From NCBI GenBank assembly GCA_016717655.1, contig JADKFC010000001.1:558001-622000 (forward strand): DNA of 64,000 bases, given 5' to 3'. This DNA is from Saprospiraceae bacterium (GTDB lineage Bacteria > Bacteroidota > Bacteroidia > Chitinophagales > Saprospiraceae). Numbering within the stretch: the stretch's first letter is position 1; each line of letters opens with the position of its first letter. Made by a program: the position numbers and the translations under genes. Below the pieces are notes generated by a model. That model was not told the origin of the DNA. It saw nothing but the letters and a program-made list of their open reading frames with translations, and did no database searches. This document shows positions 1 to 7,800 of this stretch, piece after piece.

Positions 1-2
1 TG

Positions 3-623
3 AGAAAAGAGGAATTCCTTTTAAGAGATAACATACTTACAAAATTGTACGCCGAAGTAAGTGAACCCTTGTCTAAAATTAATCTCAGTTTGTTTGCAAG
101 ACCACAAACAATAGAACCCATTGATTTTTCTCAAAGAATTTCAAAACTTGTCAATGATGTTCAATTGGCTCGCCGACAGTTGAATGACCTATACTATGCA
201 ATGAAACCGGGTGTGGTTCATGTATCTGATTTGTTTAATGACCTCAAAGAGTGGATTATTGAATATTGGAAGCATACCTCTATGAAATTGGATATTGCTT
301 TTGAATTAAAGCACACAAATCTTGAACTAGATCCATTGGTGAAAGCTCAATTGATCTTTATTATTAAGGAAATCAACAATAATATTGCAAAACATGCTCA
401 GGCAACTTTGCTCAAATTTAGAATCGAAGAAGTGGATGATAGAAATTTTTTAATAATATTTAGCGACAACGGAGTGGGTTTTTTGCAACCTCTAAAATCG
501 AACGGACATGGCCTGGATGGCATTAAATCAAGAATGGATAAAATAGGTGGAACCGTTGAAATTACGAGCAAAGCAGGAGAAGGTGTGAGCTATCGGCTAT
601 ACTGTAAAAACAAAATTGCATGA
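3..623 (+). CDS. Sensor histidine kinase C-terminal part (5' end outside window), degenerate H-box
   Basis: The frame is open from the left edge, so the gene begins outside the window. A TTG at 45 could be called as a start but lies inside the dimerisation region. The C-terminal HATPase_c domain is complete: N-box EINNNIAKHA, G1 DNGVGF and G2 GHGLDGIKSRM, then GEGVSYRL. It is of the LiaS/NarX (HisKA_3) class that partners LuxR-type regulators. The segment aligned to the phosphoacceptor helix reads LYAEVSEPLSKINL, against LHDDIGTNLSKINL in the neighbouring kinase at 655-1851: the His is Tyr and the following Asp is Ala. What is seen is an intact ATP-binding fold with no phosphoacceptor; a regulatory pseudokinase role is inferred. 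It converges on the next gene, 31 bp apart. Confidence 0.8.
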   Translation, partial: RKEEFLLRDNILTKLYAEVSEPLSKINLSLFARPQTIEPIDFSQRISKLVNDVQLARRQLNDLYYAMKPGVVHVSDLFNDLKEWIIEYWKHTSMKLDIAFELKHTNLELDPLVKAQLIFIIKEINNNIAKHAQATLLKFRIEEVDDRNFLIIFSDNGVGFLQPLKSNGHGLDGIKSRMDKIGGTVEITSKAGEGVSYRLYCKNKIA

Positions 624-654
624 TTCACGATGCTCGAGGATGAGTTCATAAAGA

Positions 655-1851
655 TTATGAAACAATTGTAAGTGAAATTTGTGTTCCTGTTTTTTTATCT
701 GACTTTATTTGAATCTCCCCATTAATATTAGCGGCCCTGGTTTTCATATTTTTAAGACCATTTCCAAATGTTGCCAATGGCACGTCAAAACCGGTACCAT
801 TGTCTGAGATTTTGAAAGTAATTTTTTTGACACCCTGCATATAGCTTATTTGCAAGTTGGTACATCCGCTGTATTTTACAGCATTATTGATTGCCTCTTT
901 CAGTATCAATACAACCTGGTATTTTTGATGATGAGTTAAAAAATTAGGCTCGTTTTCGGGGCAATTAAATATTAGGTTGATATTTTTAAATTCACACATT
1001 TCTTGGGCATATTTATAGACTTCTTCTTTCCAGGGTATCTCTTTTAAAGTTTGTTCGTCTGATAAAATATTTTTTATTTTTTCTATCATGGTTTGTACTT
1101 CCGTTTGAATAGAATGTAGGGATTCTTGAACGTTGTATCCGGGATCATAAAATTTTTGTAAGGCCATGTAAGACCTAAGGTTGATCTTGCTCAGATTGGT
1201 ACCTATATCATCATGAAGCGCATGGTTTACATTGTTTTTGAATTGAGCAATAGCGAGTTGGTTTTTAATTTCTTGAGTAGCCAGTTCTTTTTCCTGACTA
1301 ACCCAATGTCGCATTAAAAAAAGCTGGAATAAAAGAATGTCAATGAACATTCCGATTCTGATATACAGAAGTGGGTATTTATCAATATAATGTGCATAGA
1401 GTCCCTGATTATATCTAATTGTCATTAACATAGTAATGACCACGCACACAAAGGTTACCATAAGGCCATAAATAACGAGCCTTAGGTTGCCCTTCGTATT
1501 CCAATTGTGATAAATAAGTAGTGCACAGAATGGTCCATTTATCAAATGCGCGGTGTAGAAAATGACATCATTGGAATATTGGAGGAATACACAAACTGCA
1601 AATGAAACATATAGAAGTGGTATGGATATTAAGGTATATTTAAAGATGAAGGCTACCTCTTTTCTTCGGCTTGTTTCTAAAAACACTTCTCGTAGAAACA
1701 TTAAATAGAGGAGCATTAAGCTCAGCAACATGGCAAAATTAACGTAGGGATACCAACTTGATTCAAATATCAATACCGGTTCAATATTGAAAAAGGTGTC
1801 AGGGGCATTTAAAAAAAAGTAGAGAGAGTAGTTGTAAATATCATCAGGCAA
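655..1851 (-). CDS. Membrane sensor histidine kinase, 7TM sensor type, HisKA_3 class
   Basis: About six hydrophobic segments occupy residues 35-185, followed by a HisKA_3 dimerisation helix with phosphoacceptor His213 in ALHDDIG and a HATPase_c domain (N-box EAINNAVKYS, DNGTGF, GNGLKNMKTRA). The arrangement suits 7TMR-type sensors that phosphorylate a NarL/LuxR-family regulator; no such regulator lies in the window. The annotated start at 1851 is a TTG with no upstream ATG in frame. The missing first transmembrane helix is encoded just upstream in another frame (1809-1970), which suggests that one T is missing in a TTT run near 1835. The true protein would then be about 438 residues, starting at TTG 1970. 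No large periplasmic DISM domain precedes it. Confidence 0.85.
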   Translation of the reverse strand: MPDDIYNYSLYFFLNAPDTFFNIEPVLIFESSWYPYVNFAMLLSLMLLYLMFLREVFLETSRRKEVAFIFKYTLISIPLLYVSFAVCVFLQYSNDVIFYTAHLINGPFCALLIYHNWNTKGNLRLVIYGLMVTFVCVVITMLMTIRYNQGLYAHYIDKYPLLYIRIGMFIDILLFQLFLMRHWVSQEKELATQEIKNQLAIAQFKNNVNHALHDDIGTNLSKINLRSYMALQKFYDPGYNVQESLHSIQTEVQTMIEKIKNILSDEQTLKEIPWKEEVYKYAQEMCEFKNINLIFNCPENEPNFLTHHQKYQVVLILKEAINNAVKYSGCTNLQISYMQGVKKITFKISDNGTGFDVPLATFGNGLKNMKTRAANINGEIQIKSDKKTGTQISLTIVS

Positions 1852-1970
1852 TAAAGGATTAGTTCTCTTCTTTTCGTCAAAAAAAAGAGTACTCCAAAAA
1901 AAATCACTTGAAACAGCAGAATGCCCTGAAAGAATTGATAGAATAACTCTATAATGAAGGAGGGTGACAA
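1809..1970 (-). pseudogene. Out-of-frame N-terminal fragment of the 655-1851 kinase
   Basis: A 53-codon reading frame starts with TTG at 1970, directly after an in-frame stop. It encodes a hydrophobic helix (FFQGILLFQVIFFGVLFF) followed by TKRRELILYC, the usual pattern of the first 7TM helix and loop in this sensor class. It overlaps the kinase frame. Restoring one T in the TTT run at the shift joins it to YNYSLYFFLNAPD of the kinase. Probably an uncorrected indel rather than a separate gene. Confidence 0.6.
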
Positions 1971-2049
1971 TCGTTTTTATTTGATTTATGAAACATTCAA
2001 AATTACTGATTTAATTCTATTAAAAAGAAATACTTTAACAAAATTATTG

Positions 2050-2065
2050 TAGTTCATATGAACTA
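2050..2065. repeat. Perfect 16-bp palindrome, possible operator
   Basis: TAGTTCATATGAACTA is its own reverse complement. It lies in the 295-bp AT-rich gap between two divergent genes (kinase and outer-membrane barrel). The half-site ATGAACTA recurs at 2172-2179. A binding site for a dimeric regulator is inferred. Confidence 0.4.
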
Positions 2066-2167
2066 TTTTTAGTATGATTTCCCTTTCTGAACCCCAATAT
2101 ATTGTCTTGAAATCACAATTTTAAATTCATTGTTAAGTACCAGAAGATTTCTTTTCTCAAATTTACC

Positions 2168-2213
2168 ACAAATGAACTATGTTGTTTTGGTCTATTTACT
2201 ACAAATGTGCTAT
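2168..2213 (+). repeat. Imperfect direct repeat upstream of barrel gene
   Basis: ACAAATGAACTAT (2168-2180) and ACAAATGTGCTAT (2201-2213) match at 11 of 13 positions and start 33 bp apart, about three helical turns. They lie just upstream of, and touching, the putative promoter of the gene at 2266. Tandem sites for a regulator are possible. Confidence 0.35.
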
Positions 2214-2243
2214 TTGATAAATGTAGTAGGGCAGTCATATTTG
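2213..2243 (+). promoter_or_regulatory. Candidate Bacteroidota promoter for surface cluster
   Basis: A -33 box TTTG (2213-2216) lies 19 bp before CATATTTG (2236-2243), one mismatch from the Bacteroidota -7 consensus TAnnTTTG. The start codon at 2266 would follow after a leader of about 16 nt. The match is by eye only. Confidence 0.4.
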
Positions 2244-2265
2244 CAACATGAAAAACAAATAGCAC

Positions 2266-3957
2266 ATGTTTGCCTTCAAAAGGATTTTTTTTCTATACAT
2301 CATTTTGTTTATTCCTTTGGGAGTTTTGACGCAAGATTTGTCAGGTTTTAAAAAACTAAAACCATTTGATTGGACGGCAAGTGTCAATGCAGGTACTACT
2401 GCTGTAAGAAACAACGCTAATAATTCCCTTTATTCTCCTTTTGCCTATTCTGTGGGCGTAAATGCATCAATTTCAATATACGGCTTCAATTTGCCTTTGA
2501 GTTTCACTTACAGGGACAGGCAAGCAAGTTATGGAGCTTCATTTTCAAGATTTAGCCTGACCCCTTCTTACAAATGGGCTAAGTTGTATATTGGGCATAG
2601 CCAGGTTGAATACAATAGATATTTGCTTTCTGGCATGCAGATTTTTGGACTTGGTGTTGATCTTACCCCGGGTTTATTCAGATTAGCAGTAATCTCGGGC
2701 AAGGTTTATAATCCTAAAGTGGTGTATGATAGTTTGACATATCACAGTGGAGTGCTCAATCCATACAACCGAAGACTGACAGCTGTCAAATTAGGGATTG
2801 GGAAAAATCGTAATTATTTTGATGTTTCATTACTAGTAGGAAATGATTTGGACAATTCCATAATGGGGCCTGATTCCATTTATATCCCTCCTCAGGCTAA
2901 TACTTGTTTAGGTTTATCTTCCTCTTTGGATCTTATTGGGAAAACGGTCAATTTGGCCGTCAATGCCGCAGCAAGTGCCTATACCCATAATATAAACAGC
3001 GCTGAACTGGATGAGGGTGACTTAGGCCAAGGAGGACTACTTTCGTCTTTAAATAAGCTCGTAGACCCTAATAAATCTACAAGTCTTAACTTTGCAGGTG
3101 ATGCCGTCTTGGGTTTTTCCTACCAAAATTTTTCGCTAAAAGCCAGATACCAGAGAATTGATCCTTTTTACACTTCTTTTGGAGTGAACTTCTTAAGAGG
3201 AGATAGGGAAAATATTTCTTTGCAAACATCGATTTCTTTGTTCAATGGTGTTGTAGTTTTATCTGGTTCCTATGGCATTGATAGGAACAATCTTGCTAAG
3301 CTTAGAACTAGTACTGTAAAGCAAAAAATCTACGATGTGAATGTGCAAATTACGCCCATCCATTGGTTCGGCGTGGAAGCCCAAATATCAAACTATAATT
3401 TTGATCAACAACCTAGTTTGCAAAATGTAATGGATACACTCAGATTCATTCAGGTTAATTCTACCAATTCTATTAGTCCTTACCTTCGATTTTACAATAA
3501 AGTATGGCAACACAGCATAAACCTGAATGTAACAAAGCAGCATCTAAATGATTTAACGGCAAATGATTTTGCTGTATTAAACTCCTCTAATGTGAGTTAC
3601 AGCGTAGGATACCAGATCAGAAACAAACCCAATAAGTGGAACGCAGGAATCAATGTATTTAGGTATGAGTATAAAACCGAGATATTTGAAAATAGCAGAA
3701 ACGGAATATCATTAAACCTGGCTAAGACTTTTATGAAGGACAAATTGAATTTGAGGGTCAGGAGTTCATTTAGCAATAATTGGCAAAACAAAACAAACTC
3801 CGGCTTGCAAATTAACATGGGACCTACCATTACCATCAAATTGGGAAAAGGGACTCTGATGTTACAACACAATTATATAAGCAGAAAAAATGCCGCTTTG
3901 ATGCCAAATTTTAATGAATCAAGATTTTACACTAATTATTCAATGCCCATCAAATGA
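2266..3957 (+). CDS. Outer-membrane beta-barrel-like protein
   Basis: 563 residues with a signal peptide (residues 1-22, hydrophobic FFLYIILFIPLGVLT then QD). The rest consists of alternating short strands with aromatic ends and polar turns, typical of an outer-membrane beta-barrel of 16 or more strands; I recognise no named family. The ATG at 2266 is chosen because the signal peptide begins there and the candidate promoter ends 22 bp before it. The stop overlaps the next ATG by 4 bp (3954), so translation is likely coupled to the surface protein downstream. The context suggests an export or anchoring channel for that protein, which is an inference. Confidence 0.75.
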   Translation: MFAFKRIFFLYIILFIPLGVLTQDLSGFKKLKPFDWTASVNAGTTAVRNNANNSLYSPFAYSVGVNASISIYGFNLPLSFTYRDRQASYGASFSRFSLTPSYKWAKLYIGHSQVEYNRYLLSGMQIFGLGVDLTPGLFRLAVISGKVYNPKVVYDSLTYHSGVLNPYNRRLTAVKLGIGKNRNYFDVSLLVGNDLDNSIMGPDSIYIPPQANTCLGLSSSLDLIGKTVNLAVNAAASAYTHNINSAELDEGDLGQGGLLSSLNKLVDPNKSTSLNFAGDAVLGFSYQNFSLKARYQRIDPFYTSFGVNFLRGDRENISLQTSISLFNGVVVLSGSYGIDRNNLAKLRTSTVKQKIYDVNVQITPIHWFGVEAQISNYNFDQQPSLQNVMDTLRFIQVNSTNSISPYLRFYNKVWQHSINLNVTKQHLNDLTANDFAVLNSSNVSYSVGYQIRNKPNKWNAGINVFRYEYKTEIFENSRNGISLNLAKTFMKDKLNLRVRSSFSNNWQNKTNSGLQINMGPTITIKLGKGTLMLQHNYISRKNAALMPNFNESRFYTNYSMPIK

Positions 3958-4853
3958 AACCAATTTTAGCTCTGTTTTTATTATTTTTCGGCAGTTTAGT
4001 GCAAAATGTAAAGGCACAAATTGACATTACCATCAATGGCAGATATCCATTTCCTGTTTTGGCTCAAAATTATTTGGAGGATTTAGGAGTAATTACAGCT
4101 AAAATTAAGAACACAAGTATTTTTCCAAATGACATTAAGATGTATGCGACCATTGAAGGTCCAAGTGGTCTTAGTATTGCATCAGCTGAGCCAACCTGTA
4201 TAGTTGAGATAGGATCATTTCAATCAAAATCATTTGGGATCGGCAACTATGATCTTTTATGCCTTAATTTCAATGTCAATGATATTAACTACGGATCGTT
4301 GACTCAGGGTCAAAAGGCGGCCTTGATTCAATATGGTATTTTACCGGAAGGCAATTATAGTTATTGTTTGACGGCAAAAGATGCTGATAATGGTGTTGTT
4401 CTTGCTACGAGCTGTCTGGAATTTGAGATCCAGTTCCCAGATAGGCCCACCTTGATTCACCCTCAGTCTGAAAGTAGCCTTGATGGTACTATAAAAACAT
4501 TTTTTAACATTACATGGACGCATGTAATTTCAGATATGGAGTTGAGGCAAGCAACAAAGTACAATGTCAAAATTATCGACATGAATGACAACAATGGTCA
4601 ATTTCCATCAGAAAATGATGCAACAATTATGATGAATGATGTCAATGTCAACCCTTTTTACAATGAAAATGATGTTAGCTCAACTCACGCTGTACAAGTT
4701 GATAATTTGCCGTTTATAGCGGATCATTTCTATGCTGTTCGCATCACTGCTTATAGTGATGAATTTATGTATCCTGCTGAGTCGGCCCAAAGTAATATCC
4801 ATGTTTTTCAATATGTGGAGAGTGATTTTGAATGCGGTAGGTCTTTTCAGTAG
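3954..4853 (+). CDS. N-terminal piece of giant secreted surface protein (frameshifted)
   Basis: Begins with a signal peptide (residues 1-22 ending VKAQ) and an immunoglobulin-like fold region, then a fibronectin-III-like segment starting about residue 165 (DRPTLIHPQSESSLDG, then the strand FFNITWTHV). The frame stops at 4851-4853. The next frame, open from 4841, continues FSVEPIYPAPNSIIP and has neither a signal peptide nor an ATG. One extra T in the TTTT run near 4845 fuses the two into one protein of about 2,250 residues. I therefore read this as the 5' part of the 4898-10702 gene. Confidence 0.75.
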   Translation: MKPILALFLLFFGSLVQNVKAQIDITINGRYPFPVLAQNYLEDLGVITAKIKNTSIFPNDIKMYATIEGPSGLSIASAEPTCIVEIGSFQSKSFGIGNYDLLCLNFNVNDINYGSLTQGQKAALIQYGILPEGNYSYCLTAKDADNGVVLATSCLEFEIQFPDRPTLIHPQSESSLDGTIKTFFNITWTHVISDMELRQATKYNVKIIDMNDNNGQFPSENDATIMMNDVNVNPFYNENDVSSTHAVQVDNLPFIADHFYAVRITAYSDEFMYPAESAQSNIHVFQYVESDFECGRSFQ

Positions 4854-4897
4854 AACCTATCTATCCTGCTCCTAATTCAATTATTCCCTTTGAAACT

Positions 4898-7800
4898 TTG
4901 GTGCCGGTTGTGAAATTCATTCCGTACTGTGACGGCTATAGGAAATTTGTCTATAAAACATCTATAAAAAGAGAAGGCGAGTTGCAAACAAGCTATAACC
5001 GGACGATGAGATGGAGACAGGGACCTCGAGAATTTTTTGAAAGAAAAACCAGTATTAAGGATTCGGATGGGTATTACAGCAGTCACATTGGAGTCAGTGA
5101 CTACGATAATATGTTGTATTGCGAGCGTGCCAAAGAATATTCTTATTTGGTCACAGGTGAAGTAAGATTGGATAATAATAAAAGGTTTACTTATGATACA
5201 GGACTTTCTTCATTTACAGTAGGCATGCCGCCCTTTAAATTGACCTATCCTGTAGGGGGTCAATTGGTTTCGCCCGGCAATGTGGCATTGAATGCCATCC
5301 ATGATCAGATACCCGAACAACCCCTTCCTCCCTTTAGGGTTAAACAAATTATTGAGGAAGATATATTTGAATATCCTCCTCTCAATATTAATGAATTGGC
5401 CGTCATTCAAGTTAGCAAGAAATTGAACTTTGATACTGTGATTTATGCAACCACTTTGCCAATCACAGGCAATGATACCAATTATGAAGTTGCAGACAGG
5501 CTGTATGATGTACCCAGATTTATATCTGAAATTTACAAAGAGCTTGCTGTGGAAATTAGTTTGCAAGACACAATAACCTATTATTGGAGAGTACTTTGGA
5601 CCCAATCACCTGCAACTTTTAGCCCTGTAACCGATAGCTACAAAACAGATGCTTATTTGTACTACAATGCCAGTGAAATTGACAGCTTTAAGGTTAGTAT
5701 CAATGCCGGTTCTGAAGTGGCAGTAGAAACTACTCCAACGGTGGAACAGAATTCCAATGCCAAATGTAAGACCCTTTGTGAAATTCCTGCTATTACCAAT
5801 CTAAGTGATTTTGTCGGTTCAGTGGAAAATGAAATAATAAAGATTGGTCAATTCAATATGGAGATTATTGAAATTGAAAAATCAGGTAATACTTACGCTG
5901 GTGAAGGTTTGATTGAAATACCATTTATCCGTAAGGTCAAATTGAAAACCAGTTTCAGCAACATTAAAATAAATACTGATAAGGTTGTTTATCAAGGCTC
6001 CGTTGCCGGTAAAGAAAGTGGCAATGAACTTGAAACTTTGAATACCCTGCTTATGGGACAACACATGGAATTGCCTTTTGGCTGGGACACGACCATTCAA
6101 AATATTCACCTCACATTAGGCATAACTGGCATTATTTTTAATCCTACCAATGCCTTTATGCAAGTATCACTAGATATGGGTGATGCTCTGTCGTTATTGC
6201 ATGAAAGCGATAATTATCCGGTAATGACAGCTGATGTCTGTTTTCAACCCGGCGGCTATGAAAAGGACCTTTTTCTATACCATCAGAATGATATTGTACT
6301 GGATGAGAATGAATCCGGCTATGGTTTTATCTTCAAAGGTGGGCAAAGTCTTAATGACACTACCGGTATGACCTATGTTAAGTGGGGTTGTGAAGGATTC
6401 ATAGAACTACAGCTTGGAGGTGCCGTTATTTTTTCACAAAACCTTTTGTTAAAAGACAGTGGTCTTACTTCAGACGATACTCCAATTAATGAGCGAGTAA
6501 AAGGGCATTTTACTTTTAAATACAATAGGTTGCATCAAGATGTAATGATCACAGCACGTATGGAGGATTTTCAATTTAAAGACCACCTCAAGGGTTGGGG
6601 CTTTGATACAGATACCATTTTTATTGACTTATCAGACAACTCAAATCCACCGGGGTTTGAAATTCCGGAAGGCTATGGAGCCGGATATTTTACCAATCCG
6701 GCCACAGCATCTGCCTGGAAAGGAGTTTATGTACCAAGGGCCAAAGTGCTGAGTCCTGAATCTTTTGTCACTGAGGGTTTTCGGGCTACAATGGGCTATT
6801 CTACCTTGATATTAGGGGAGGGCATATATTACTTGCGACACAGAGCTTATAACGTAGTAAATGAAGGCATTATTGGAAGATTAAGTGCCACCATAGATAC
6901 TATAGATGGAGTCATTAGTAATATGGATTTTAGATACCGAATGACAGGCAAACTCAAAATGCCTTTTGTGGAAGAAGGTGCATATCTCAATTTCAGTGGC
7001 CTTTATGACGACATCGAAGATTGGAATTTTCTGGTTCAGGTAGGTAACGATTCTATTGTAGCTCCCATTTTTATGAGTCATTTGACTTTGTACCAAAACA
7101 GTCTTATTTCCTTTTCAAAAGACCCGGTTACCCAAAAACATAGATTTAGATTTTTACTAAATGGACATCTTTCAGCAGATGATCGATTAAAGACCAATTA
7201 TATCAGCAAATTAAAAAATGTAAAATTATTAAGCATTGTATTTGAAGAAATGGAGTATGAAACCTATAAAGGTTTTGTAAATAAGCCGGTCTTTAGGATG
7301 GCCAGCCCTGCCAAATCTTTAAATGGATTTCCAATTCAAATAGACAGCATAGATTTTACAACCCATAATGGCCATCCAGGCTTATACATCAAGCCTAAAT
7401 TGGTTTTGGTAAGTGATACCAATGGATTTTCAGTGTCTGCTGGTTTAATATTTTATGCCGAAATGCAGGTGAGTGGACCTAAAGATGAATTTTTGAATCC
7501 CAATGCCTTTTTGTCAGATGTAAATATTCATATTGCCAAAAATGGGTTTAAGCTGGATGGAGTGGTGAAATTTATTGATGAAGCAGGCAATGATGGAATA
7601 GAGGGAGTACTGGCTGCCTCCCTGCCCGGTGGTATTGAAGGCAATTTTAAAGCAAAGTTTGGCAACGTAGGCGCACAGTCTGGATCTCCCTTCAACTCAG
7701 CAGGCTATTACAATTATTGGTACGTTGATGCCATGATTGCTTTTGGTTCGGCCGGCTTCCCCATCTTTTCTGGTGTAAATTTATATGGCTTAGGCGGTGG

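Noticed and set aside
2130..2351. Reading frame of 73 codons before the barrel gene
   Set aside because: It overlaps the promoter and the signal peptide of the gene at 2266 and has no protein-like features.
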